From Cellulomonas denverensis (lineage in GTDB: Bacteria > Actinomycetota > Actinomycetes > Actinomycetales > Cellulomonadaceae): a DNA stretch of 64,000 bases. This document shows, in pieces, positions 31,039 to 39,463 of this stretch. Position 1 is the first letter of the stretch. Every line of letters begins with the position of its first letter. The translations under genes and the position numbers were made by a program. Where the stretch lies: assembly GCF_012396125.1 (NCBI RefSeq), contig NZ_JAAXOX010000001.1, positions 186,001 to 250,000 of the forward strand, in the 5' to 3' direction. The notes beneath the pieces are model-generated. The model made no database searches and had not been told where the DNA came from. It saw only the letters and a program-made list of their open reading frames with translations.

Positions 31039-31557
31039 TCAGTACCGCTCCGGCCCGTAGTCGATCCGGTAGTGCTGCTCGCGCGGTCGCTCGCCGATCG
31101 GGCGGGCCGGGACGCCGCCCACGACGGTCCACGGCGGCACGTCCGACGTCACCACCGCCCCGGCGGCAACCACCGCGCCCTCACCGATCGTCACGCCGCG
31201 AACCACGGTGCTCCGGCTGGCCAGCCAAGCCCGGTCGCCGATCACGATCGGTCCCAGCCGGCCGGGGAAGCCGGGATCGCGGTGGTCGTGGTCGGCGGTG
31301 ATCAGCAGGGTGTGCGAGGCGATCACCACGTCCAGGCCGATGTCGATCCCGCCCCGGGCGTCGATCTGGCAGAACCGGCCGATGTGGCACCGCCCCGCGA
31401 TCCGCAGGTTGCCCGGCTCCAGCACCTCGGACCCGCCGAACAGGTACACGTGCTCGCCCAGGTCGGCACCCATCCGGCGCAGGGCGGCGATCCGGAGCCG
31501 GTTGCTCGGGATGTCGGTCAGCACCCGGTTGAACAGCAGTTCGGATCGACTGCCCAT
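31039..31557 (-). CDS. Hexapeptide-repeat acyltransferase
   Basis: The 172-residue protein contains repeated [LIV]-G-X4 hexapeptides forming a left-handed beta helix (for example [42 protein letters not shown]). It includes the catalytic-type histidines in [12 protein letters not shown]. It belongs to the WcaF/maltose O-acetyltransferase group and probably acetylates a sugar of the surface polysaccharide. The ATG overlaps the stop of the upstream glycosyltransferase by one base (TGATG). Confidence 0.85.
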   Translation of the reverse strand: MGSRSELLFNRVLTDIPSNRLRIAALRRMGADLGEHVYLFGGSEVLEPGNLRIAGRCHIGRFCQIDARGGIDIGLDVVIASHTLLITADHDHRDPGFPGRLGPIVIGDRAWLASRSTVVRGVTIGEGAVVAAGAVVTSDVPPWTVVGGVPARPIGERPREQHYRIDYGPERY

Positions 31558-32669
31558 CAGGCACCTCCACGCAGCAGGGCCGCCACCGCGGCCGGGGTGT
31601 GCTCGGACTCCACCAGTGCCCGTCCGGCGCGGGCGCGGCGCAGGCGTTCGGCGTCGTCGGCGACCAGTGCGGCCAGGGCGGGCCCCAGGTCATCGGCGTC
31701 CCGGACCAGGGTGGCGCCGGCCCGGGGCAACAGGTGGGCGGCGCCGCGGTCGTCGTTGGTCAGGACCGCACCGGCGTTGGCGAAGGCGGCGATCAGTGGA
31801 CCGCTGACCGCATAGCGACCCGCGGCGCCGGACCAGCCGGAGTGCCGCCAGCGCACCACCACCGCCGCCCGGGCGAATGCGGCCCGGACCCCCGCCTCGT
31901 CGGTGAAGCCCAGCAGTTCGACCCGGTCGGCGACGCCGAGACCGGCGGCGGCCCGGGCCAGCACTGCACCCGCGTCGTCCGGACAGGCGCCGACCAGCAG
32001 CCGCCAGTCGGTGGGCAGCGCGGCCAGCACCGGCAGCAGCGGCAGCACGTCCTCGGCGGCGGCGACGTACCCGGGCACCAGGATCGCGCGGCGGGCGGCG
32101 ACCGCGGCGGGCACCAGCGGTGGCGGTACGGCGACATGCGGCACCGGTTCGACCGGGCGGGTGAGCCGGTGGGCGGCGGTCAGCGCCTCGGCACCGGCGG
32201 GCGACAGGCAGCACACCCGTTCGACCCGTTGCAGTAGATCCCGCTCGGCGCGGCGGCCCAGGGTGCCGGACAGCAGTGCGGCCAGCCGCCGACCACCGCG
32301 GCGGTCCAGCGTCCGGCTGAAGAACGCCCCGCCGGACAGTGCGGGCACGTCGTGCACCATCAGCCATACCCGGGCCCCGCGCCGGGTCAGCCACCAGGCG
32401 GCCCAGAACTCGGCCAGCCCGCGGCCGGCCTGCTCCACCACCAGCACGGTGCCGGGGTCGGCGAGCGGGCGGCGCAGGCGGCGGACCAGTCGCCGGGCGA
32501 GCGGGAAGGACTGCGAGGCGGCGGGATCGGGCGGCAGTTCCACGGTCGTGGTGGGGGCGATCTCGGCCAGCGCGTGCCGGAACACCGCGGCATAGGCGGC
32601 CACCCCGCTCGGGCTGGGCGGCATCCGGGTCAGGTGCAGCAGGCGGGTCGGTGCCGGCCGGGTGCTCAT
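31557..32669 (-). CDS. Glycosyltransferase family 4-like protein
   Basis: The 370-residue protein begins [22 protein letters not shown], the N-terminal Rossmann half typical of GT-B enzymes. It continues with [24 protein letters not shown] and [33 protein letters not shown], then ends in a region resembling the nucleotide-sugar site. It lacks the classical EX7E, which is weak here ([17 protein letters not shown]), so substrate and activity are uncertain. It is coupled to its neighbours by short overlaps (four bases with the GT2 start, one base with the acyltransferase). Confidence 0.75.
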   Translation of the reverse strand: MSTRPAPTRLLHLTRMPPSPSGVAAYAAVFRHALAEIAPTTTVELPPDPAASQSFPLARRLVRRLRRPLADPGTVLVVEQAGRGLAEFWAAWWLTRRGARVWLMVHDVPALSGGAFFSRTLDRRGGRRLAALLSGTLGRRAERDLLQRVERVCCLSPAGAEALTAAHRLTRPVEPVPHVAVPPPLVPAAVAARRAILVPGYVAAAEDVLPLLPVLAALPTDWRLLVGACPDDAGAVLARAAAGLGVADRVELLGFTDEAGVRAAFARAAVVVRWRHSGWSGAAGRYAVSGPLIAAFANAGAVLTNDDRGAAHLLPRAGATLVRDADDLGPALAALVADDAERLRRARAGRALVESEHTPAAVAALLRGGA

Positions 32670-33517
32670 CGCGCGGGCCGGCGTCGCAGGGCGTCCCGGG
32701 TGGACACCAGGGCGTGCTGGGCGAACTCGGCGGCGGCGAGCACCCGGGTCCGGCGGGGCGGGAGGTCGGTGTGCAGGCTGCCGTCCCGTTCGGCGGCGAT
32801 CAGCGATCCGGACAGCTGGCCGAAGGTGTGCAGCGCGGCCACCGCGAACCCGGCCCGGCCGTCCCGCCAGGCGCCGGAGAACACCGTGGTCCGGGCGAGT
32901 TCGCGCAGCAGGGCCACCGGGTCGTCGATCCGGGCCAGCCGGTCGGGGTGGTTGGCGGCGTAGCGCAGCACCTTCTCCTGGGTCTGGGCGATGCCGCGGA
33001 AGTTGAGGTGGGCGATCGGCGGCACCGACTCCGGGGCGTCGGCCACCGGCCCGTCGAACACCGGCGGGACGTGCGCCAGGGCGGGTTCGGCGTACCGGGC
33101 CCGGCCGCGGCGCAGCAGGGCGTACTTGGCGCTGCCCTGCAGGCTGTGCCGCAGCATCCGGCCGAAGGCGGAGTTGTCGTAGCGCAGCCGCACTCCTGCC
33201 AGCTCCGGGTCGTCGATCAGCGGGTGCAGGGTCGCCCGGAAGCCCTCGGGCAGGTGCTCGTCGGCGTCCACGAACAGCACCCAGTCACCGGTCGCGGCGT
33301 CCAGGCCGCGCTGCCGGACCTGCTCGACCACCGGGGCGTCCGGCACCGGCAGCACCCGGGCGCCGTGCTCGGCGGCGACCGCCACCGTGTCGTCGGTGGA
33401 GCCCATGTCGCAGACCAGGACCTCGTCGAAGCCGGTCAGCAGGGGCAGGCAGGCGCGCAGCAGCTCGGCCTCGTCCCGGGAGTACACGACGGCACTCACG
33501 CTGCTGCGGCTGGTCAT
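32666..33517 (-). CDS. Glycosyltransferase family 2
   Basis: The 283-residue enzyme starts at the ATG at 33517 (MTSRSSVSAVVYSRDEAELLRACLPLL). It has LVCDMGSTDDTVAVA and the DXD motif DWVLFVDADEHLPEGF. The middle part includes PIAHLNFRGIAQTQEKVLRY. It resembles lipopolysaccharide core beta-glucosyltransferase/WaaE-like GT2 proteins. The upstream open frame extends 27 codons but lacks a ribosome site. It shares its 5' gap with lhgO, which is divergent. Confidence 0.85.
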   Translation of the reverse strand: MTSRSSVSAVVYSRDEAELLRACLPLLTGFDEVLVCDMGSTDDTVAVAAEHGARVLPVPDAPVVEQVRQRGLDAATGDWVLFVDADEHLPEGFRATLHPLIDDPELAGVRLRYDNSAFGRMLRHSLQGSAKYALLRRGRARYAEPALAHVPPVFDGPVADAPESVPPIAHLNFRGIAQTQEKVLRYAANHPDRLARIDDPVALLRELARTTVFSGAWRDGRAGFAVAALHTFGQLSGSLIAAERDGSLHTDLPPRRTRVLAAAEFAQHALVSTRDALRRRPAR

Positions 33518-33620
33518 GCCGGCGAGCGTACGTTCGGTTCCCCGCGGGGAGTGACCGCCCGAAGGGTGAATTGGGTCAATTCCCGACATCGGGTGCAATT
33601 CGGACGGCTAGCCTGCCGCC

Positions 33621-34823
33621 ATGAGCCACGTCATCGTCGTCGGCGGCGGAATCGTCGGACTGGCCACCGCCGCCCGGCTGGCGGCCCGGGGTGACCGGGT
33701 CACCGTGCTGGAGAAGGAGGACGACCTGGCCCGGCACCAGACCGGACGCAACTCCGGGGTGATCCACTCCGGGCTGTATTACCCCGAGGGCAGCCTCAAG
33801 GCGCGGATGGCGACCGCCGGGGCACGGTCGATGGCCCGGTTCGCCGCCGAGCACGGGGTGCCGGTCGAGGTCTGCGGCAAGCTGGTCGTCGCCACCGACG
33901 AGTCCGAGCTGCCCGGCCTGCACCGGCTCGCCGCCCGGGCGGAGGCCAACGGTGTCCCGGCCCGCCTGCTGGACCCGGCGGGTGCGCGGGCGTGCGAGCC
34001 GCAGGTCCGGGCCCTCGCCGCGCTGCGGGTGGAGAGCACCGGCATCGTCGACTACCCCGGGGTGTGCCGGGTGCTCGCCGGCCAGGTCACCGCGGCGGGC
34101 GGGGAGATCCTGCTCGGCGAGGAGCTGGTCGCCGCCCGCACCGCCGGCGACCGGGTGCAGGTCCGCACCTCCCGGGCCGACCGGGAGGCCGACGGGCTGG
34201 TGGTCTGCGGCGGGCTGCACGCCGATCGGCTGGCCCGCGCCGCCGGGCTGACCCCGCAGGCCCGGATCGTGCCGTTCCGCGGCGAGTACTACGCGCTGAG
34301 CCCGGCCGCCGCCGACCTGGTGCGCGGTCTGGTGTACCCGGTGCCCGACCCCCGGTTCCCGTTCCTCGGCGTGCACCTCACCCGCGGGATCGACGGTCAC
34401 GTGCACGCCGGGCCGAACGCGGTGCTCGCCCTGGCCCGGGAGGGCTACGACTGGGCCACGCTGTCGCGCCGGGACCTGGCCGACGCGCTGAGCTGGCCCG
34501 GGCTCTGGCGGATGGGCGCCCGCAACTGGCGGCCCGGCGCGGCCGAGGTGCTGCGCTCGCTGTCGCCCGCCGCCTTCGCCCGGAGCCTGGCCCGGCTGGT
34601 GCCCGGGATCACCGCCGACGACCTGGTGCCCGCACCGGCCGGGGTCCGCGCCCAGGCGGTCCGCCGGGACGGTGGGCTGGTCGACGACTTCCTGGTGCAG
34701 ACCGCGCCGCGACAGGTGCACGTGCTCAACGCGCCCTCACCGGCGGCGACCGCGGCGCTGGAGATCGGGGCGCACCTGGTCGGGGAGCTGGACCGGGTGC
34801 TGCCGGCAGGGGTGCGGGGCTGA
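33621..34823 (+). CDS. lhgO: L-2-hydroxyglutarate oxidase-like FAD enzyme
   Basis: The 400-residue protein begins with the FAD-binding motif HVIVVGGGIVGLATAARLAARGDRVTVLEKE and the conserved TGRNSGVIHSGLYYPEGSLKA of the LhgO branch of the DAO family. Also present are RIVPFRGEYYAL and HAGPNAVLALAREGY. The C-terminal VRAQAVRRDGGLVDDFL is typical too. LhgO oxidises L-2-hydroxyglutarate to 2-oxoglutarate and gives electrons to the membrane quinone pool. Here it lies alone among polysaccharide genes and divergent from a GT2 gene. A role in sugar metabolism cannot be excluded, but the family match is strong. Confidence 0.88.
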   Translation: MSHVIVVGGGIVGLATAARLAARGDRVTVLEKEDDLARHQTGRNSGVIHSGLYYPEGSLKARMATAGARSMARFAAEHGVPVEVCGKLVVATDESELPGLHRLAARAEANGVPARLLDPAGARACEPQVRALAALRVESTGIVDYPGVCRVLAGQVTAAGGEILLGEELVAARTAGDRVQVRTSRADREADGLVVCGGLHADRLARAAGLTPQARIVPFRGEYYALSPAAADLVRGLVYPVPDPRFPFLGVHLTRGIDGHVHAGPNAVLALAREGYDWATLSRRDLADALSWPGLWRMGARNWRPGAAEVLRSLSPAAFARSLARLVPGITADDLVPAPAGVRAQAVRRDGGLVDDFLVQTAPRQVHVLNAPSPAATAALEIGAHLVGELDRVLPAGVRG

Positions 34824-34853
34824 GGACCCCGACGGCGGGCCCGCGTCCGCGGG

Positions 34854-35849
34854 TCAGGCCGCGGCGGTGCGCGGACCGGCCAGCGGGGTGATCCGCACCG
34901 GCGCGGGGTCGCTCACCGGGGCGTAGGCGTAGCCGATCCCCCAGCCGAGGTCCCAGCACCAGGCGCCGAGTTCACCGAGGGACCGCACGCCGGCCAGGGA
35001 CCGCAGGGTCGCGAGCGCGCGGTGCAGCAGCCGGTGCGAGGGCTCGTGCGGCGGGATGACTGGGGTGACGGACGACGGGGCCGGTTCGGTGGCCGCATCC
35101 GGCGCCGGCACCGTGGCGGGTCCGGGTGCCACGGCCGCGGCGGCCCTGACCTGGTCCCGGTAGCGGCGGGCCAGCCAGCGCTCGCCGGAGCCGTAGTGGT
35201 AGCCCTGGCTCAGCGCCGAGCGCAGCGTGCCGCGCAGCCGGACCTGCACCACCGCCTCCGGCGCCCAGCCCAGCGCGACCCCGGCGAGCTGGAGCCGCCA
35301 GCACAGGTCGGTGTCCTCCAGGAACAGCGCGCCCGGGTCGAAGCCGCCGACGGCGCGGAACAGCGCGCGGCGCACCCCCAGGTTCCCGGCCCCGGCGTGC
35401 GGCAGCCCGGGCAGGTGGGCCGAGTACTGCAGGCCGTCCTGCTGCGGCAGCGTGCGACTGCGCAGCACCCGGGGACTGTTGAGCTGATCGCCGGCGAACC
35501 GCCCGGCCACGAACGCCTGGTGCCCGAGCGCCCGGTGCATCGCGGCCAGCCAGTCGTCGGCGACCACGTCGTCCGCGTCGCAGAACAGCACGTCCCGGCC
35601 GGTCGCGGCGGCCACCCCGACATTGCGCGCCGCCCCGGCACCCCGGTGGGCGGAGGCGTCGATCACCCGCAGCCCCGGCAGCCGGTCCGCCCAGGACTCG
35701 GCGAGCGCGCGGGTGCCGTCGGTCGATCCGTTGTCGGCGACCAGCACCTCCCAGTCGGCGTCCACCCGCTGCCGCGACAGCGCCGCGAGCTGGGCGCCGA
35801 GCGTCCCGGCGGCGTCGAAGGCGGCGATCACCACGCTCAGGTCGGTCAT
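34854..35849 (-). CDS. Glycosyltransferase family 2 (paralogue of the 25.1-kb gene)
   Basis: The 331-residue enzyme has the start DLSVVIAAFDAAGTLGAQLAAL, VADNGSTDGTRALAES, and DXD region VLFCDADDVVADDWLAAM. FLEDTDLCWRLQLAG and the C-terminal GAWCWDLGWGIGYAY correspond to the parallel regions of the 25101-26108 product. A Pro/Ala-rich linker lies near residues 232-265. The ATG at 35849 has GGGAG eight bases upstream; the GTG at 35855 is too close to it. It overlaps the deacetylase stop by four bases. Confidence 0.87.
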   Translation of the reverse strand: MTDLSVVIAAFDAAGTLGAQLAALSRQRVDADWEVLVADNGSTDGTRALAESWADRLPGLRVIDASAHRGAGAARNVGVAAATGRDVLFCDADDVVADDWLAAMHRALGHQAFVAGRFAGDQLNSPRVLRSRTLPQQDGLQYSAHLPGLPHAGAGNLGVRRALFRAVGGFDPGALFLEDTDLCWRLQLAGVALGWAPEAVVQVRLRGTLRSALSQGYHYGSGERWLARRYRDQVRAAAAVAPGPATVPAPDAATEPAPSSVTPVIPPHEPSHRLLHRALATLRSLAGVRSLGELGAWCWDLGWGIGYAYAPVSDPAPVRITPLAGPRTAAA

Positions 35850-36703
35850 GTCCACAGCTCCCGGATCACCGCGCGCACCCGGCGGTGCCGGGCGAGCAGG
35901 TCACCGACCGGCCGGGGCTGCCAGCCGGGGAGCCGGTCCAGCAGCAGGGCGGTCGCCTCGGCGCGGTCGAAGGCCGGCATCCGCTCGCCGGGGCCGAGGG
36001 TGCCGGGGTCGGCGCGGGTGTCGTGCAGCAGCAGGATGCCGCCGGGATGGACTGCCGCCCGGGCGCGTTCGGCGATCAGTTCCGCCGGGTCGTCCTGCCA
36101 GTCCGCCGCCCACCCGGACCAGATCACGACGTCCAGGCCCAGGCGTCGCCAGCCCCACAGCATCGCCGGGGTGTGCGCCCCGTACGGCGGCCGGAACAGC
36201 CGCACCGGAACCCCGGCCACCCGCTGCACCAGGTCCCGGGCGGCGGCGATCTCGGCCACGGCCGCCCGCGCGGGCATCCGGGTCAGCCGGCCGTGGTCCC
36301 GGCCGTGCAGTGCGAGCTCGTGACCCTCCGCGACGATCCGGTGCACCAGCTCCGGATGCGCCTGCGCGACCTCGGCCAGCACGAAGAACGTGGCCCGGAC
36401 CCCGCGCTCGGCGAGCAGATCGAGCAGCCCGGGCGTGTGCGCGGGGTCGGGTCCGTCGTCATAGGTCAGCGCGAACTCGGGCGCGGCGGTGTCGGCGCAG
36501 AACGTCGGCGCGAGCGGGGCCAACGGCGCGAGTCCACGCCGGACCGGCAGCGGGCGGGCCGCCGGGGAGCCGAAGTCGCCCAGGTCCCGGCGCAGGACCA
36601 CCCGCGCCCGGCCGCCTGATCCCGGAGGCGATCCCGCCCCACCCCGGGTGGCCGTGCGGGCGGGCGCGGGGCCGGCGCCGGTGACTCGCTCGCTGTCGAC
36701 CAT
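35846..36703 (-). CDS. Polysaccharide deacetylase (NodB homology)
   Basis: The 285-residue protein has a disordered Arg/Gly/Pro-rich N-terminus of about 60 residues and then the NodB domain. FALTYDDGPDPAHTPGLLDLL supplies the metal Asp and general-base Asp. ATFFVLAEVAQAHPELV and ELALHGRDHGRLTR supply the His-X3-His type ligands; FRPPYGAHTPAML and GGILLLHD follow. Zinc-dependent CE4 enzymes of this type remove acetyl groups from amino sugars of a polymer or lipid intermediate. No signal peptide is visible. The ATG at 36703 has a GGGAGGGG site. Confidence 0.87.
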   Translation of the reverse strand: MVDSERVTGAGPAPARTATRGGAGSPPGSGGRARVVLRRDLGDFGSPAARPLPVRRGLAPLAPLAPTFCADTAAPEFALTYDDGPDPAHTPGLLDLLAERGVRATFFVLAEVAQAHPELVHRIVAEGHELALHGRDHGRLTRMPARAAVAEIAAARDLVQRVAGVPVRLFRPPYGAHTPAMLWGWRRLGLDVVIWSGWAADWQDDPAELIAERARAAVHPGGILLLHDTRADPGTLGPGERMPAFDRAEATALLLDRLPGWQPRPVGDLLARHRRVRAVIRELWT

Positions 36704-36758
36704 CGCCCCTCCCGGTGTGCGCGCTGCGGCCACAGTGTGGCCCGAACCCCGATGCGAC

Positions 36759-36790
36759 TTGTCCCATTTGGGCGGTTTTCACCCGAACGG
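36759..36790 (+). promoter_or_regulatory. Polysaccharide-locus shared motif, copy 1
   Basis: TTGTCCCATTTGGGCGG is followed by TTTTCACCCGAACGG. The TTTTCACCCG core recurs near 36966 and 62092, and the TTGTCCCA part recurs near 62066. It lies 56 bases upstream of the deacetylase start. Confidence 0.45.
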
Positions 36791-36957
36791 TAGCGCGGCG
36801 GGCCCCTCGTCGCGCGACCCTCGCCCTCGCGCCACGCGACCCAGCCCGCTCCCCCGGTCGGCCCAACCCCGGACATCGCCCAGCACCGCACCCCTGCCCG
36901 CCACACCCCGCTGACCAGCACCTCCACCGCAGCACGCCCCGCCCGATCCGTGCCGAT

Positions 36958-36992
36958 TGTCCGTTTTCACCCGTTGGAACCTGTTTGGGAGG
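36958..36992 (+). promoter_or_regulatory. Polysaccharide-locus shared motif, copy 2
   Basis: TGTCCGTTTTCACCCGTTGG is followed by AACCTGTTTGGGAGG. It matches the sequence at 62086-62120 in about 29 of 34 positions, including a 15-base identical run at the left. It is 96-130 bases upstream of the CDP-sugar operon start. Either a promoter or an operator is possible. Confidence 0.5.
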
Positions 36993-37087
36993 AAATGCCC
37001 GAGCTAGCCTCCTGGCGTACCGCTCGACACCCGCTCGACACCCGCTCGGCGCCGCCGACACCCCCCCGCCCGGACTCTGGAGGAGCC

Positions 37088-37897
37088 ATGAGCAGCATCG
37101 CCCCGGCCGACATCCCCGTGGTGATCCTGTGCGGCGGGATGGGCACCCGGCTGCGCGAGGCCTCCGAGAAGCTGCCCAAGCCGCTGGTCGACATCGGCGG
37201 CCGCCCGATCCTCTGGCACATCATGAAGACCTACGGCGAGCACGGGTTCCGCCGGTTCGTGCTGGCGCTCGGGTACAAGAGCGACCTGATCAAGCAGTAC
37301 TTCCTGGACTACCGCCACCTGACCAGCGACTTCACGCTGCACCTGGGCGGGGACGAGCAGCCGGTGTTCCACCAGACCTCGGGCACCGAGGACTGGGAGA
37401 TCACCTTCGTCGAGACCGGGCTGACCACGGCCACCGCCGCCCGGATCCGCCGGGTGGCCGACCACCTGGACGCGGACCGGTTCGCGCTGACCTACGGCGA
37501 CGGGATCGGGAACGTGGACATCACCGGGGTGCTGGCCCATCACGAGCGGCACGGACTGCTCGGCACCCTGACCGGCGTGCACCCGTCCAGCCGCTACGGC
37601 GAGATGCGGGTGGACGGGGACACGGTGCTGGAGTTCAACGAGAAGCCGACCCTGGCCGACGGCTGGGTGAACGGCGGGTTCTTCGTCTTCGAGCGGGAGT
37701 TCGTGGACAAGTACCTGGAGGACGATCCGGCGGTGATGCTGGAGAGCGTCCCGCTGCAACAGCTGGCCCGGGACCGGCAGCTGTCGGTCTTCGAGCACGA
37801 GGGCTTCTGGATGGGGATGGACACCTTCCGGGACTGGACGGAGCTGAACGGCCTGTGGGACGCGGGCCGGGCGCCGTGGAAGATCTGGGAGGACTGA
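37088..37897 (+). CDS. rfbF: Glucose-1-phosphate cytidylyltransferase
   Basis: The 269-residue nucleotidyltransferase has the RfbF signature PVVILCGGMGTRLREASEKLPKPLVDIGGRPILWHIMKTY. DRFALTYGDGIGNVDI follows in the middle, and the C-terminal stretch FWMGMDTFRDWTELNGLWD is typical of the family. It makes CDP-glucose from glucose 1-phosphate and CTP. GGAGGAG stands before the ATG. It is the first gene of a coupled rightward operon and opens a CDP-sugar cassette of four genes. Confidence 0.95.
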   Translation: MSSIAPADIPVVILCGGMGTRLREASEKLPKPLVDIGGRPILWHIMKTYGEHGFRRFVLALGYKSDLIKQYFLDYRHLTSDFTLHLGGDEQPVFHQTSGTEDWEITFVETGLTTATAARIRRVADHLDADRFALTYGDGIGNVDITGVLAHHERHGLLGTLTGVHPSSRYGEMRVDGDTVLEFNEKPTLADGWVNGGFFVFEREFVDKYLEDDPAVMLESVPLQQLARDRQLSVFEHEGFWMGMDTFRDWTELNGLWDAGRAPWKIWED

Positions 37898-37898
37898 C

Positions 37899-38927
37899 GT
37901 GCGCATCCTGGTCACCGGCACCGGGGGTTACCTCGGCTGCCTGCTCGCCCCCACCCTGATCGCCGAGGGCCACGACGTCACCGGCCTGGACACCGGCTAC
38001 TACGCCGAGGGCTGGCTGTACCACGGCCTGCCGGTGCTGCCGCGGACCGTCGTCAAGGACATCCGGCACGTCACCGCCGAGGACCTGCGCGGCTACGACG
38101 CGGTGGTGCACATGGCGGAGCTGAGCAACGACCCGATCGGCGACCTGCTGGGCGAGGTGACCTACCGGATCAACCACGAGGGCTCGGTCGCCCTGGCGTC
38201 GGCGGCGAAGGCGGCCGGGGTGCGGCGATTCGTGTACATGTCCTCCTGCTCGGTGTACGGGGTGGCCGACGGCACGGTGGACGAGTCCAGCCCGGTCGAC
38301 CCGCAGACCGCGTACGCCCGGTGCAAGGCGCTGGTCGAACGGGACGTGACGGCACTGGCCGACGACGACTTCTCCCCCACGTTCCTGCGCAATGCCACCG
38401 CCTTCGGCGCCTCGCCCCGGCAGCGGTTCGACATCGTGCTGAACAACCTGGCCGGACTGGCCTGGACCCGGCACCGGATCGCGATGACCTCCGACGGCAC
38501 GCCCTGGCGCCCGCTGGTGCACGGGCTGGACATCGCCAAGGCGATCCGCGCGGTGCTGGCCGCGCCCCGGGAGTCGGTGCACGCCCAAGTGCTCAACGTC
38601 GGGTCGGATGCGAACAACTACACCGTGCGGCAGATCGCCGAGACGGTGGGCGCCGAGTTCCCGGGCTGCGAGGTCAGCTTCGGCGAGCCCAGCGCGGACA
38701 ACCGGTCCTACCGGGTCTCCTTCGCCAAGATCCGCCGGGTGCTGCCGGGCTTCGACACCGACTGGGACGCCGCCGCCGGTGCCGCCCAGCTGCACGAGGT
38801 GTTCACCCGGATCCAGCTGGACGAGGCCACCTTCACCGGCCGGGGGCACACCCGGCTGGCCCAGATCGAGCACCTGTTGAAGACCGGGCAGCTCGACCCC
38901 GACCTGTTCTGGACGGTGAACCCGTGA
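37899..38927 (+). CDS. NAD-dependent epimerase/dehydratase of the CDP-sugar cassette
   Basis: The 342-residue extended short-chain dehydrogenase has the NAD-binding motif MRILVTGTGGYLGCLLAP and the catalytic triad pattern SSCSVYG...YARCK near residues 115-145. Substrate-binding regions such as RNATAFGASPRQRFDIVLNNLAG follow. It is not the classical CDP-glucose 4,6-dehydratase (whose start is GKRVFVTGHTGF-like). One base separates it from rfbF, and the next gene begins within its stop. It probably modifies a CDP- or other nucleotide sugar, but the exact reaction is open. Confidence 0.85.
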   Translation: MRILVTGTGGYLGCLLAPTLIAEGHDVTGLDTGYYAEGWLYHGLPVLPRTVVKDIRHVTAEDLRGYDAVVHMAELSNDPIGDLLGEVTYRINHEGSVALASAAKAAGVRRFVYMSSCSVYGVADGTVDESSPVDPQTAYARCKALVERDVTALADDDFSPTFLRNATAFGASPRQRFDIVLNNLAGLAWTRHRIAMTSDGTPWRPLVHGLDIAKAIRAVLAAPRESVHAQVLNVGSDANNYTVRQIAETVGAEFPGCEVSFGEPSADNRSYRVSFAKIRRVLPGFDTDWDAAAGAAQLHEVFTRIQLDEATFTGRGHTRLAQIEHLLKTGQLDPDLFWTVNP

Positions 38928-39463
38928 AGTACACCCCCACCGCCGTGGCCGGCGTGACCGTGGTCGACCTGGACCTGCGCGAGGACGACCGGGGCTTCTT
39001 CGCCCGGACCTTCGACGTGACCGAGTTCGCCGCGCACGGCCTGGACACCGCGGTCGCCCAGGGCAATCTGTCCTTCAACCACCGAGCGGGCACCCTGCGC
39101 GGGCTGCACCGCCAGGTCCCGCCGTACGCGGAGGGCAAGCTGGTCCGCTGCACCCGCGGCGCGATCGTGGACGTGGCGGTCGATGTCCGGCCCGGGTCGC
39201 CGACCTTCGGCGCGCACGTGCTGGTGGAGCTGACCGCGGCCAACCACCGGGCACTGTTCATCCCGCCCTACGTGGCGCACGGGTACCAGACGCTGGTGGA
39301 CGACACCGAGGTGTCCTACCAGGTCAGCGGGCCGTACGCGCCGGAGGGTGAGCAGTCGTTCCGCTGGGACGACCCGCTGTTCGGCATCGCCTGGCCGCTG
39401 CCGGTGTCGGTGATCTCGGCCAAGGACGCCCAGGCCCCGCTGCTGCAGGGGGCGGGCCGGTGA
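38924..39463 (+). CDS. dTDP-4-dehydrorhamnose 3,5-epimerase-like sugar epimerase
   Basis: The 179-residue cupin protein starts with GTG overlapping the upstream stop by four bases. It has DLREDDRGFFARTFDVTEF, LSFNHRAGTLRGLHRQVPP (with the catalytic-type His), GKLVRCTRGAIVDVAVDVRPGSPTF and FIPPYVAHGYQTLVDDTEVSYQ. These are RfbC-family hallmarks. In this cassette it may epimerise a 4-keto CDP-sugar rather than dTDP-4-keto-rhamnose, since no other dTDP-rhamnose gene is nearby. Confidence 0.88.
   Translation: MKYTPTAVAGVTVVDLDLREDDRGFFARTFDVTEFAAHGLDTAVAQGNLSFNHRAGTLRGLHRQVPPYAEGKLVRCTRGAIVDVAVDVRPGSPTFGAHVLVELTAANHRALFIPPYVAHGYQTLVDDTEVSYQVSGPYAPEGEQSFRWDDPLFGIAWPLPVSVISAKDAQAPLLQGAGR

Larger units (their letters stand above)
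36704..37087. other. Divergent promoter region of the polysaccharide locus
   Basis: This 384-base gap separates the leftward deacetylase/GT2 genes from the rightward CDP-sugar/exporter operon. It contains no gene. It carries two copies of a shared sequence, at 36759-36790 and 36958-36992 (see those entries), and Arg-codon-like low-complexity sequence between them. It probably holds promoters for both directions and a regulator site. Confidence 0.7.

Noticed and set aside
30385..31301. ORFs of 96-189 codons right of the NTPase gene
   Set aside because: They have no recognisable domains and change character mid-frame. At most one (from 30580) might be a decayed gene.
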